Shown: positions 26,176 to 33,664, numbered from the stretch's first letter. The stretch is DNA of 48,564 nt from Verrucomicrobiota bacterium (GCA_003220055.1 QHRF01000058.1:1-48564); one strand, 5' to 3'. The notes: a model not told the origin generated them from the sequence alone. Translations and numbers: made by a program.

Positions 26176-26871
26176 TCAGTCGTTAGGCGGAATCGTCAGC
26201 GTCAGGCCCGCTTTCAAATTGTCCGGATCATCGATCTTTTTTTCGTTGGCGTCGCGGATGTCTCTCCAGCGCTTCGACGTTTTGTAAAACTTGCGCGCAA
26301 TGGAAGCCAGAGTGTCGCCTTCTTTCACAGTGTAAGTGTGAGAGCCAGCCTTCTTCGACTCCGTTTTTTCTTTATCGCCGCGACGCGACGCCGACTTGTC
26401 CGTGGCGGGGCGAGGCTTGAGTGAACCAGCGTCAATTTCCCTGTGCAAATTGAGATTTTCATTTCGCAATCGCGCCGCCTCCGCGCGGGTCACAACCGAG
26501 TCGCCGGACAAACTCGTGCCGAGCGCAACTTCGTCACGTTTCATAAAATCTTTGACCTCGGCCGCGTGCGAGCCCTCTGGATTCAAAACGAGGTAGCGTT
26601 TGAAATGATGGAGCGCGTGCAGCGGATCGTTCATTTTGTCGTCATAAAGCAAAGCTAGTTTAAAGTGCACTTCCGCGGATTGGGGCGTGCCATCGAGGGC
26701 AGCTTCGTAAAGATTGATCGCCCAGAGGTAATCGCCCTGGGCCGCCTTCCAGTCCGCTTCTTTGACCAGGCGTGTATTCCGCGACGTGACCATTCGATCG
26801 CACGCGCTCAAGAGCACCAAAATTGAAAATGATGCTACCAAAAAGTGGAAGCGAGAGTTGTCAGCGCGCAT
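26176..26871 (-). CDS. TPR-LysM lipoprotein
   Basis: This is an envelope lipoprotein that likely binds peptidoglycan. A signal peptide with lipobox LLSAC (Cys about 24) is followed by two TPR-like repeats (WAINLYEAALDGTP, HALHHFKRYLVLNPEG) at 40-105, a charged linker, and one LysM domain at about 180-231 (YTVKEGDTLASIARKFYKTS, then LKAGLTLTIP). The length of 231 is reasonable. It lies divergently, 24 bases from the next gene. Role: structural or assembly factor at the cell wall; the partner is unknown. Confidence 0.86.
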   Translation of the reverse strand: MRADNSRFHFLVASFSILVLLSACDRMVTSRNTRLVKEADWKAAQGDYLWAINLYEAALDGTPQSAEVHFKLALLYDDKMNDPLHALHHFKRYLVLNPEGSHAAEVKDFMKRDEVALGTSLSGDSVVTRAEAARLRNENLNLHREIDAGSLKPRPATDKSASRRGDKEKTESKKAGSHTYTVKEGDTLASIARKFYKTSKRWRDIRDANEKKIDDPDNLKAGLTLTIPPND

Positions 26872-26895
26872 TTTTCGTGATCAACGTCTTTAATC

Positions 26896-27462
26896 GTGAA
26901 TCCGGGTCGAGCGCAAATTTTTTTCGTGACCATACTTTTATCCGCTCCACTCTGGTTGATCCGCGCCGAGTTAACTCTCGGCGAAAAATATCGAATTAAT
27001 CTCGTCGATGTCGATGGCCATACATTCTCCATCGACGACGGCCACATCATGACTGTTGTTTTAACCACCCAATCGAACATCGACAAAGCGCGCGCGGTCG
27101 GGGATCGCACGCCCGACTTTTGTCTCGGTAATCCGACTTATCGAATGATCACCGTCCTCGCGTTCGAAACGAAACACAGCAAACCGGTCCGCATGATTCT
27201 CACTTCGTTGATCCGGCGGAGGATTGATTCTGAAGCACGCCGCCTCCAATCGCGCTACGATCAACTCAAGATTGCCCGAAATGCGCCCAACGATGTCTTC
27301 GCGGTCGCAGATTTCGATGGAACAATCACGACCCAGCTCGGCGCACAGCCAACCCGTGCGCTCTTTCACGTTTTTGTTTTCGGTCGAAATGGCGAACTCC
27401 TGAAACAATGGAACGATGTGCCGACCGCTGAAGACTTGGCGGCCGCGCTAAAGCAAAATTAA
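26896..27462 (+). CDS. exported thioredoxin-fold-like protein
   Basis: This 188-residue protein starts at GTG 26896. The signal peptide is RAQIFFVTILLSAPLWLIRAE. The mature part resembles AhpC/YtfJ-type periplasmic folds: strand ITVVLTTQSNIDKARAVGDRTP near residue 52, and a late FHVFVFGRNGELLKQWNDVPTAEDL, the usual end of a thioredoxin-like domain. There is no CxxC; the only clear Cys is in DFCLGNP, so redox activity is doubtful. The stop overlaps that of moeB by four bases (convergent). Confidence 0.72.
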   Translation: MNPGRAQIFFVTILLSAPLWLIRAELTLGEKYRINLVDVDGHTFSIDDGHIMTVVLTTQSNIDKARAVGDRTPDFCLGNPTYRMITVLAFETKHSKPVRMILTSLIRRRIDSEARRLQSRYDQLKIARNAPNDVFAVADFDGTITTQLGAQPTRALFHVFVFGRNGELLKQWNDVPTAEDLAAALKQN

Positions 27463-28631
27463 TATTTTGGCACGTCCGAGTCGATTTCGTCCGACCATTT
27501 GGCAATCCCGCCTTCGAGATTAAACACGTTTGCAAAACCGGCGTCGCGCAATAGCCGCACCGCCTGCGCGCTGCGCATACCGCTGTGGCAGTGCACAACC
27601 GTCAAACGATCGCGGTCCAATTCGCTCAACCGGTCAGGCAATTCTCCGAGTGGAATTAACTGCGCGCTGTCGATGCTTGCGATCTCGTGTTCAAACGGTT
27701 CCCGAACATCGACCAGCTGAACGGGTTCGCGCGCGTCGAGTTTTTGTTTTAGTTCGCGCACCGAAACGGTCGGGACGTTGGTCGCGACCCCACAGAATTG
27801 CTCATAATCGATCGGTTCGGTGATCGTGGGCGAGTCGCCGCAGACCGGGCATTGCGGATCGCGCCGGAGACTGAATTCGCGAAATTTCATCTTCAGCGCG
27901 TCGAAATAGAGAAGCCGGCCGACGAGCGGCTCGCCGACACCGAGGATTAATTTGATCGCTTCGTTTGCCTGAATCGTCCCGACAATTCCGGGAAGGACAC
28001 CGAGCACGCCCGCCTGTGCGCAATTTGGAACCGATCCCGGCGGCGGCGGCTCGGGAAATAGGCAGCGATAACAAGGCCCGCCCAGATGCGGCGCGAACAC
28101 GGTCGTCTGGCCATCGAAACGAAAAACCGATCCGTAAACGTTTGGCGTTTTCGCGAAGACGCAGACGTCGTTCGACAAATACCGTGTTGGAAAATTGTCG
28201 GAGCCATCGACCACGACGTCGTAGCCGGAGACAATCTCGCGCGCGTTCTTACTTGTGAACTTGCATTCATGGGTTTCGATTTCGATGTTGGGGTTCGCGT
28301 CGCGCAAACGGTCCCGCGCCGAATCCAATTTTTTGCGGCCGACGTCTTTCGTCCCATGCAAGATCTGTCGCTGGAGATTGCTAAGATCGACATCGTCAAA
28401 ATCGACCAAACCAAGTTTGCCGACGCCGGCAGCGGCAAGATAAAGCGCGGCCGGGGAACCGAGCCCGCCCGCGCCGATGCACAAAACGCGCGCAGCGTTC
28501 AAACGCTGTTGTCCTTCGGCGCCGACTTCCGGCATGATCATGTGGCGCGAATAACGCAGTTGCTCTTCTTTACTAAGCTTAGTCGTCGCGACGCCTTGCT
28601 CGTCCATGATGTTCTTGTTCATACCGCGCAT
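27459..28631 (-). CDS. moeB: molybdopterin-synthase adenylyltransferase with rhodanese domain (MoeB/ThiF type)
   Basis: This E1-like enzyme adenylates the C-terminus of a sulfur carrier (MoaD or ThiS), and its rhodanese part can supply sulfur. The first domain (about 20-265) shows RYSRHMIMPEVG, the ATP loop GAGGLGSPAALYLAAAGVG and DVDLSNLQRQILH. Zinc Cys pairs are CYRC and CPVC. The rhodanese domain at about 290-390 has LVDVREPFEHEI and the active Cys in VVHCHSGMRSAQA. The length of 390 is the usual fused form. The start could also be the ATG at 28607. It fits the molybdenum-cofactor genes at 14.8-16.8 kb. Confidence 0.92.
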   Translation of the reverse strand: MRGMNKNIMDEQGVATTKLSKEEQLRYSRHMIMPEVGAEGQQRLNAARVLCIGAGGLGSPAALYLAAAGVGKLGLVDFDDVDLSNLQRQILHGTKDVGRKKLDSARDRLRDANPNIEIETHECKFTSKNAREIVSGYDVVVDGSDNFPTRYLSNDVCVFAKTPNVYGSVFRFDGQTTVFAPHLGGPCYRCLFPEPPPPGSVPNCAQAGVLGVLPGIVGTIQANEAIKLILGVGEPLVGRLLYFDALKMKFREFSLRRDPQCPVCGDSPTITEPIDYEQFCGVATNVPTVSVRELKQKLDAREPVQLVDVREPFEHEIASIDSAQLIPLGELPDRLSELDRDRLTVVHCHSGMRSAQAVRLLRDAGFANVFNLEGGIAKWSDEIDSDVPKY

Positions 28632-28647
28632 TTATTTTACCACGACA

Positions 28648-28682
28648 GTTGTAGCGGCGCTTAACACAAACGCCGCTACAAC
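28648..28682. terminator. perfect 12-bp hairpin, GTAGCGGCG family
   Basis: GTTGTAGCGGCG (28648-28659) and CGCCGCTACAAC (28671-28682) enclose an 11-base loop. It lies between two minus-strand genes, 3 bases after the stop of the 28685 gene. TGTAGCGGCG recurs at 41396, so it may be a dispersed repeat that also ends transcription. Confidence 0.7.
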
Positions 28683-28684
28683 AC

Positions 28685-28975
28685 TTATTTGGTTTTTACC
28701 AGGTCCCAATTGATTCCAACGATCCGCCTGTTCTCGAATCGCTTCAATGATTTCGGAAAAATCAGGTAGCTCGCGCCTTTCTGTTCTTTGAACCCAACCA
28801 TGCCGAATTCGCTTCCGGCTTCGCTCTTTTTAATCGTCATCACCCGGTTGTTCTTGATTTCCGATTGCAGATGCCGATCTTGCCCTGGTTTTTGCCAGAG
28901 GATGTAAACCTCGGGACGGCCCGCTGTTTCTACGGCATCGGCAAAGCGCGCAGTTTTGACTTTGAGAAGTTTCAC
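28685..28975 (-). CDS. small conserved-looking protein of unknown function
   Basis: This 96-residue basic, soluble protein starts MKLLKVKTARFADAVETAGRPEVYILWQKP. It has a compact alpha/beta pattern (VMTIKKSEAGSEFGMVGF, ASYLIFPKSLKRF, RRIVGINWDLVKTK). There is no signal, membrane segment or cysteine. It stands between the hairpin at 28648 and the SRP RNA gene. The amino-acid composition is protein-like and the ending is tidy, but no family was recognised. Confidence 0.7.
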   Translation of the reverse strand: MKLLKVKTARFADAVETAGRPEVYILWQKPGQDRHLQSEIKNNRVMTIKKSEAGSEFGMVGFKEQKGASYLIFPKSLKRFENRRIVGINWDLVKTK

Positions 28976-29063
28976 AGCAGAAGTTGATCGGTTAAGTTGT
29001 TGAGAAGAGGAGACAATTTTCGCCTCAACCAGTCAACGGCTCAACGTCTCAACCAAAGAAAAG

Positions 29064-29158
29064 TCCGCCAGAGAACTACGGCAAGGAGGATCAAACTACC
29101 GTTGCTGCATTCCTGCCCTGGCGGGGTTCGTCAGTCCTCAATCCATAGCCCCTGACGG
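29064..29158 (-). ncRNA. ffs: small bacterial signal recognition particle RNA (4.5S type)
   Basis: Read on the minus strand, the conserved SRP domain is GGGCAGGAATGCAGCAACGG, with the GGAA tetraloop-like and asymmetric-loop bases needed for Ffh binding. The helix closes with CTATGG/CCGTAG and GAGGA/TCCTC. The terminal stem pairs CCGTCAGGG (from 29158) with CTCTGGCGG (to about 29065). The size of about 95 bases is normal. A promoter at 29165-29192 and a downstream T-rich run (ACTTTTCTTT) fit the ends. Confidence 0.9.
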
Positions 29159-29164
29159 AACCGA

Positions 29165-29192
29165 AACTTACCGCAAGCCTTGTCCGGAGCAA
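29165..29192 (-). promoter_or_regulatory. promoter of the SRP RNA
   Basis: On the minus strand, TTGCTC (complement of 29187-29192) and TAAGTT (complement of 29165-29170) are 16 bases apart. A start 6-7 bases further fits the predicted RNA 5' end at 29158. Confidence 0.6.
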
Positions 29193-29239
29193 CGCCGAAT
29201 GGATCGACATCGGGCAATCGCGAGTTTTATCATCGCGGT

Positions 29240-29416
29240 GTGAAACTGCTGGCCCTTCTGTTGTTGGTCGCGGCGCAATTCGGTTGCACGACTCTCGCTA
29301 ACCAACGCGATCTTTACAGTCCCGAACCGGCGCCCGATTCGCACGAAGCGATGCGGCAAGTGAGAGCAAGGCCGCAGAGCGAACAAACGCCGGCGCCAAA
29401 GCCGCAGTTCCGTTAG
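29240..29416 (+). CDS. 58-residue lipoprotein
   Basis: GTG at 29240 begins VKLLALLLLVAAQ, followed by lipobox QFGC (Cys about 16). A short Pro- and Gln-rich tail follows (residues 17-58, with PEPAPDSHEAMRQ and TPAPKPQFR). There is no folded domain. An upstream in-frame ATG at 29180 would add 20 non-signal residues, so the GTG is preferred. It is similar in style to the small lipoprotein at 5546. Support is from the signal motif only. Confidence 0.62.
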   Translation: MKLLALLLLVAAQFGCTTLANQRDLYSPEPAPDSHEAMRQVRARPQSEQTPAPKPQFR

Positions 29417-29421
29417 TGCAA

Positions 29422-29510
29422 GGTGGATCGAGCAGTCCCTTGCTCGATGTTAGTCTTGGCGGCGAAGCCGCCTTTATATTTAGTATCGCCCGCCGAGCGG
29501 CCGATCCACC
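29422..29510. repeat. cloverleaf-like palindromic element
   Basis: The outer arms GGTGGATCG (29422-29430) and CGATCCACC (29502-29510) enclose hairpins: ATCGAGCA/TGCTCGAT, which shares bases with the outer arm; GGCGGC/GCCGCC at 29458-29472; and GCCG/CGGC at 29492-29501. It fills the space between the 29240 lipoprotein and the end of rpmI and may end both transcripts. The build (closing stem plus inner hairpins) is like the elements at 2492 and 3657 but the sequence differs. Confidence 0.7.
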
Positions 29511-29520
29511 GGCGCGCGAT

Positions 29521-29730
29521 CTAGCCGAACGGGAGGTTCGCTTTGACCCTGGCTTCGTCGGTTTTATCGACCCGCGCCATTTTGCCGAGGTGCCGCTTGC
29601 GCTTCGCGTTTTTGGTCGAAAGCAAATGACGCCGTGACGATTGGCCGCGTAAAACTTTGCCGCGAGCGGTGATCTTGAATCTTTTCCTAACCGCTTTTTT
29701 GGTTTTGCTGCGCGAGATTGCTTTCGGCAT
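29521..29730 (-). CDS. rpmI: 50S ribosomal protein L35
   Basis: This small basic large-subunit protein has 69 residues. The start MPKAISRSKTKKAVRKRFK, then GKVLRGQSSRRHLLSTK and the NAKRKRHLGKM block match the L35 signature. The ATG at 29730 is the family start; upstream in-frame codons are not L35-like. It is alone: infC is not upstream and rplT is not downstream, where the usual operon is infC-rpmI-rplT. A palindromic element follows 10 bases after the stop. Confidence 0.93.
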   Translation of the reverse strand: MPKAISRSKTKKAVRKRFKITARGKVLRGQSSRRHLLSTKNAKRKRHLGKMARVDKTDEARVKANLPFG

Positions 29731-29828
29731 AAGGCGCGAAAGATACGGGCCGCCGCTCGAATCACAAATTCTTTTTGGTATTTGCTCGACGGCGGCAAAA
29801 GCACCAAACCCCAAAAGATTTCAATCTT

Positions 29829-29899
29829 CAAATTCCAAGCGCAACGACGCTTGAACATTGAATTTTGCAACTTCTCCGGGATTTGGAGATTGGAATTTG
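29829..29899. repeat. inverted repeat upstream of rpmI and ndh
   Basis: CAAATTCCAA (29829-29838) and TTGGAATTTG (29890-29899) are perfect 10-base arms, 51 bases apart, in the A/T-rich gap between the divergent rpmI and NADH dehydrogenase genes. It may be a dispersed repeat or a regulatory site. Confidence 0.6.
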
Positions 29900-29938
29900 G
29901 AACTTTCACTGCGCCGACTTGCTGGGACATTGTCATAT

Positions 29939-31219
29939 ATGGAAGCGGCCTCCCCTAAAATTCCGCGCGTCGTGATTATCGGCGCCGGTTTCGGTGGCCT
30001 GGAGGCGGCCAAGAAACTCTCCGGTCAACCCGTCCAAGTCACGGTGGTCGACCGGACGAATTACCATTTGTTTCAGCCGCTGCTTTATCAAGTCGCGACC
30101 GCTGCGCTTTCGCCGGCAGATATTGCCGCTCCCGTGCGCGCGATTTTGAGCAAATGCGAGAACATGGAGGTGATCCTCGCTGAGGTTCAATCGATCGATA
30201 TGAATGCGAGGAAGGTAAAAATGGTCGATGGCGAACTCGATTACGATTATCTCATTCTGGCCACCGGGGCGCGGCATTCCTATTTTGGACATCCGGAATG
30301 GGAAAAACTTGCGCCCGGCCTCAAGAGTCTGGAGGACGCAGTTGAAATTCGGCGCCGGATTTTAATGGCGTTTGAATATGCCGAAAAAATCAGCGATGAG
30401 GCCGCGCGCAAAGCGGCCATGACATTTGTCATCGTCGGGGGCGGCCCAACCGGCGTCGAAATGGCCGGCGCCATTGCCGAAATTGCGCGCTACACGTTGG
30501 CTAAAGATTTTCGCCATATCGATCCGTCCCAGGCGCGCGTAATTTTGGTGGAAAGCGAACCACGCGTGCTCGCTGCCTTTCCGGAAGATCTGCAGATCAG
30601 CGCGATGCGACAGCTTGTCGATCTTGGCGTCGAAGTGCGCGCCGGCATTCATGCCACCAATCTTTCGGAACAAGGTTTGCAAGTCGGGGACGAATTCATT
30701 CCGTGCCGCGTAAAAATCTGGGCGGCCGGCAACAACGCCTCCTTTGTCGGCCATTCACTTGGCGCGCCCATCGACCACGTTGGACGCGTGTTCGTGAACA
30801 AGGATTTGACGATTCCTGATCATCCCGAAGTGCAAGTGATCGGGGATCTGGCGAACTTTTCGCATCAAACCGGTCAGCCCTTGCCCGGAGTTTCGCCAGT
30901 TGCGATGCAACAAGGACGTCACGCTGCCCGCAATATTTTGGGGATGATCGACGGCCGGAAGCCGCAACAGTTCTGGTATTTCGACAAAGGCAGCATGGCT
31001 ACAATCGGCCGGAATAAAGCCGTCGCGGACCTTAAACTGCTGCATTTGAGCGGAATCCCGGCGTGGTTGGCTTGGTTGTTCGTCCACATTATCTTTCTGG
31101 TCGGCTTTAGAAATCGCCTCGCTGTCCTTTTTCAATGGGCTTGGGCTTATTTCAGCTTCAACAAAGGCGCGCGCCTGATCACCCGAAGCTTTCAGTCGGA
31201 GCAGAGGCCACCAGCCTAA
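29939..31219 (+). CDS. ndh: type II NADH dehydrogenase (NDH-2)
   Basis: This single-subunit flavoenzyme passes electrons from NADH to quinone at the inner membrane without pumping protons. The FAD-binding motif VVIIGAGFGGLEAAKKL is at residue 9, LFQPLLYQVATAALSP near residue 41, and the NADH-binding motif FVIVGGGPTGVEMAGAIAE near residue 162. The FAD-site block VQVIGDLANF is near residue 300 and GVSPVAMQQGRHAARNI follows. A hydrophobic C-terminus (WLAWLFVHIIFLVGFRNRL) fits membrane attachment. The length is 426 from the ATG at 29939. Confidence 0.93.
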   Translation: MEAASPKIPRVVIIGAGFGGLEAAKKLSGQPVQVTVVDRTNYHLFQPLLYQVATAALSPADIAAPVRAILSKCENMEVILAEVQSIDMNARKVKMVDGELDYDYLILATGARHSYFGHPEWEKLAPGLKSLEDAVEIRRRILMAFEYAEKISDEAARKAAMTFVIVGGGPTGVEMAGAIAEIARYTLAKDFRHIDPSQARVILVESEPRVLAAFPEDLQISAMRQLVDLGVEVRAGIHATNLSEQGLQVGDEFIPCRVKIWAAGNNASFVGHSLGAPIDHVGRVFVNKDLTIPDHPEVQVIGDLANFSHQTGQPLPGVSPVAMQQGRHAARNILGMIDGRKPQQFWYFDKGSMATIGRNKAVADLKLLHLSGIPAWLAWLFVHIIFLVGFRNRLAVLFQWAWAYFSFNKGARLITRSFQSEQRPPA

Positions 31220-31222
31220 CGA

Positions 31223-31303
31223 ATGGGATTCCGCATCACAGTTGTTGGCTCGGGCGCGATCGGCAGTTATTACGGCGCAAAGCTCGCACGGTGGTCGAGA
31301 TGA
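31223..31303 (+). pseudogene. panE: remnant of 2-dehydropantoate 2-reductase, N-terminus only
   Basis: ATG at 31223 reads MGFRITVVGSGAIGSYYGAKLA, the Rossmann start of ketopantoate reductase (coenzyme A synthesis), then runs RWSR into a stop at 31301. About 280 residues of the family are missing. The break falls exactly where ybeY starts (ATG at 31300 within GAGATGA), so a deletion seems to have fused the two genes. The 26 residues cannot be functional. Confidence 0.75.
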
Positions 31304-31758
31304 AGCCCAAGGTTCAACCGGCGGTCCCGGAAATCACGGTGCGCAATCTCCAGCGCAAAGTCCCGGTGAAGGTTGCCGATCTTGCGAAGTTTGCGCAAAA
31401 GGCTGCCAAGCTTTGTCTTCGCCTGCCGCGCATGAGCAAGACAAACCTGAGCGAGTTGCGGGAGATTTCGGTGTTAATCGTCTCGGATCGCCAAATGGCA
31501 TCATTGCATCGACAGTTCATGAATGAATCGGGACCTACCGACGTGATCACATTTCAGCACGGCGAAATCTTTATCAGCGCCGAGACTGCGCGCGGCAATG
31601 CCCAACGATTCGGAAACGCCCTCGCGCGCGAGCTGCGCTTGGACGTCGTCCACGGTTTGCTCCACTTGCACGGGTTCGACGATCGAAATGAGCCTGACGC
31701 GCGGAAGATGGCAATCGTTCAGCTGAGAATTCTTACCCACGCGAGTCGTTTGAAGTGA
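31300..31758 (+). CDS. ybeY: endoribonuclease YbeY
   Basis: YbeY is a metal-dependent RNase in 16S rRNA 3' maturation and ribosome quality control. The signature appears as ARELRLDVVHGLLHLHGFDD near residue 110, preceded by GPTDVITFQHGEI, the family's usual PTDVLSF block. The third metal ligand is normally His in GYDH and is Asp here (GFDD), a variant that may occur in other phyla. The length from the ATG at 31300 is 152. The extra N-terminal 20 residues may come from the deletion joint with panE. Confidence 0.86.
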   Translation: MKPKVQPAVPEITVRNLQRKVPVKVADLAKFAQKAAKLCLRLPRMSKTNLSELREISVLIVSDRQMASLHRQFMNESGPTDVITFQHGEIFISAETARGNAQRFGNALARELRLDVVHGLLHLHGFDDRNEPDARKMAIVQLRILTHASRLK

Positions 31759-31783
31759 AGGCGCAGTGTGATAACATTTTTTT

Positions 31784-32113
31784 ATGAGCGCGGTGAATGC
31801 CGGGCAGCTCGAAAAAGGGTCTACTTCCACGGTGGAAGCACCCATCAAAGAAAAAGAAACGCGCGGTGAAGAAGAACTCGATGTGCCGTGGCAGGTCGTC
31901 GTGCACAACGATCCGGTTAATTTGATGACCTACGTGACAATGGTTTTCCAGCGCGTCTTTGGTTATCCGCGCGAAAAAGCGGAGCGTCACATGTTGGAAG
32001 TTCATCAAAAAGGCCGTTCGATTTTATGGAGCGGTGTGCGTGAACCCGCCGAGTTCTACGTCCAGCAGCTTCATGGTTATCTCCTGCTCGCGACCCTGGA
32101 GAAAGTCGGTTGA
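31784..32113 (+). CDS. clpS: ATP-dependent Clp protease adaptor ClpS
   Basis: ClpS delivers N-end-rule substrates to ClpAP/ClpCP. After a charged, flexible 35-residue tail, the core shows WQVVVHNDPVNLMTYV (Asn-Asp of the substrate pocket), VFQRVFGYPREKAERHMLEVH and GREPAEFYVQQLH-type segments. The length is 109. The next gene starts one base after the stop region (TGATATG), so the two form an operon. Confidence 0.93.
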   Translation: MSAVNAGQLEKGSTSTVEAPIKEKETRGEEELDVPWQVVVHNDPVNLMTYVTMVFQRVFGYPREKAERHMLEVHQKGRSILWSGVREPAEFYVQQLHGYLLLATLEKVG

Positions 32114-32114
32114 T

Positions 32115-32600
32115 ATGGAAATCTGCCGACAGGACGACGCGTTACAGATCTCCGATCTGGATCCGTTTCTGGCAGAGCTGCTGCGACAAATCCCAGAGAG
32201 CACTAATCCCGACGGCGCCCCGGCCGCTGAAGCACGTCTGTTCAGCCGGCCATCGGCAGAAAAGAAAATTTGCGCCGAATGGAAAAGTTACGTCGAACCT
32301 GAATTGCGACGGCTTTTTCGCAGCGCGACCGAAACGGTGACGGACGATCTCACCCAACTTAATGGCAACGAGAAATCATTGAGCAATTGCATTCTCCACA
32401 TTCCGATCGCCCACGCCGATGCCTGGCTCAATACGCTTAATCAGGCACGGCTTGTGATCGCCGCCAAATACAAGTTCTCGGACGAAGAATTAAACGATCA
32501 CGATCGCTCTCCGATCGGTTCACGCCGGGACCTCGGATTGTTTCAGGTAAATTTTTACGGGTTTCTCCAGGAATTTATCCTGCGAGAAATATCCGGTTAA
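32115..32600 (+). CDS. DUF2017-like protein linked to clpS
   Basis: This 161-residue soluble helical protein starts MEICRQDDALQISDLDPFLAELLRQIPE. Later HIPIAHADAWLNTLNQARLVIA and the C-terminal GLFQVNFYGFLQEFILREISG are the conserved parts. In Actinobacteria a DUF2017 gene commonly follows clpS, and this protein has the same position and a similar end. The family call is by context and style, not by search. It may modify or assist ClpS-dependent degradation. It is convergent with the anti-sigma gene (stops overlap). Confidence 0.7.
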   Translation: MEICRQDDALQISDLDPFLAELLRQIPESTNPDGAPAAEARLFSRPSAEKKICAEWKSYVEPELRRLFRSATETVTDDLTQLNGNEKSLSNCILHIPIAHADAWLNTLNQARLVIAAKYKFSDEELNDHDRSPIGSRRDLGLFQVNFYGFLQEFILREISG

Positions 32601-32854
32601 GCGGACCTCGGGCCCGACTGACCCTGGCCGCGCTCGCGCACCATCGACATTAACTTGTCTTTGATCGCGTTGGAGGCCTTGGCTGGCTTGAGGCTGAGAG
32701 CGAAAGCTTCATGCAACCCGTAGCACTGATTGATAAAATCCTCGGCGGCAGAGCCGTATTGCTTGCGCGCAGCCTCAAAGTCCTGCAGCTCTTCGGGTTC
32801 TAGCGCTCCAATCACGTAGAGCCGCGCGCAATTCTGGAATTCCTCAAAGCTCAT
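32597..32854 (-). CDS. small anti-sigma-like protein
   Basis: This 85-residue soluble protein begins MSFEEFQNCARLYVIGALEPEE. The YVIGALEPEELQDFE stretch is typical of the N-terminal sigma-binding domain of RskA/ChrR-type anti-sigma factors. It has no membrane helix and lacks the zinc motif. It follows the sigma factor gene in the same direction and overlaps it by 11 bases. It may be a stripped-down cytoplasmic anti-sigma factor. Confidence 0.75.
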   Translation of the reverse strand: MSFEEFQNCARLYVIGALEPEELQDFEAARKQYGSAAEDFINQCYGLHEAFALSLKPAKASNAIKDKLMSMVRERGQGQSGPRSA

Positions 32855-33521
32855 CTCTTAACTCCTTCAAGCCGTCGTAGATCTTTTTCAAGCCTAGTTC
32901 GAGCCGGGTTTTTACCGTGCCCAAGGGTATATTCGTATGAAAAGCGATTTCGCGCTGGCTCATCCCCCGAAAAAATGCAAGTTCGATTACTTGCTGCTGG
33001 GCTTCGGGGAGCGAATTGATCACTTTGGCCATTAGAACGCGGGTGTCCCCAGCTTCAATGTCCTTCTCGGTCGCATTCTCCACCCAGGCAAGGGGTTGCC
33101 GCTCCGGCTCCGCTTGGAGACGCTCTTCGGCGCGGGCATAAGCCTGTTTTTTTCGCAATGCGTCAATCGCCCGCCGGCGGGTCAACGTCACCATCCACCC
33201 CAGCGGTTTACCTTTCTCAGCGGAAAAATTCTTCGCCTGGTTCCAAATTTCCATGAACACTTCCTGAAGAAGGTCGTCCGCCTCGGTCTCGTTGTGAATG
33301 ATCCGCAAAATCAGCGCTTTCATGATCCCGCTATAGCGATCATAAAGCTGAGAAAGCGCGTCCGCGTCCCCCGATTGAATGCCCAGCATAAGATCGACAT
33401 CGCTCGGCGCGCCCGGTTCACGGTCGACCGCACTGGTCATCGATTTTTCCGAGGTCGCCACGTCAGGCTCAGACCCAGGAGCGGCTTGCAGATTTGGATC
33501 GACCACTGACGACATTTTCAA
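32844..33521 (-). CDS. ECF RNA polymerase sigma factor (SigK-like)
   Basis: This is the second alternative sigma factor of the window, 225 residues. Region 2 (about 45-120) shows LYDRYSGIMKALILRII, EADDLLQEVFMEIWNQA and GWMVTLTRRRAIDALRK. Region 4 (about 165-220) shows LPEAQQQVIELAFFRGMSQREIA and IPLGTVKTRLELGLKKI. The first 40 residues are a non-conserved acidic tail. It overlaps the next gene, a small anti-sigma-like protein. The direction is opposite to the DUF4440-like gene at 33665. Confidence 0.93.
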   Translation of the reverse strand: MKMSSVVDPNLQAAPGSEPDVATSEKSMTSAVDREPGAPSDVDLMLGIQSGDADALSQLYDRYSGIMKALILRIIHNETEADDLLQEVFMEIWNQAKNFSAEKGKPLGWMVTLTRRRAIDALRKKQAYARAEERLQAEPERQPLAWVENATEKDIEAGDTRVLMAKVINSLPEAQQQVIELAFFRGMSQREIAFHTNIPLGTVKTRLELGLKKIYDGLKELRDEL

Positions 33522-33664
33522 GTCTTAGTTCGGCCGGTCACCGGCGTCCAACGTTTTCGTTCTCTAGGCTCCCGATAAGCCTTGACCGGTGCGGGACTGG
33601 CCAAATACGATTCGCGCTCAACTCAGCCCGCGGTAATCCGCCTCAAAGCCAACCAAAAAATGCC

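Noticed and set aside
27459-27462. Four-base overlap of convergent stops (26896 gene and moeB)
   Set aside because: Real but common; TTAA gives both stop codons and needs no special explanation.
29180-29239. Upstream ATG for the small lipoprotein at 29240
   Set aside because: It adds polar residues before the signal peptide, which would spoil it.
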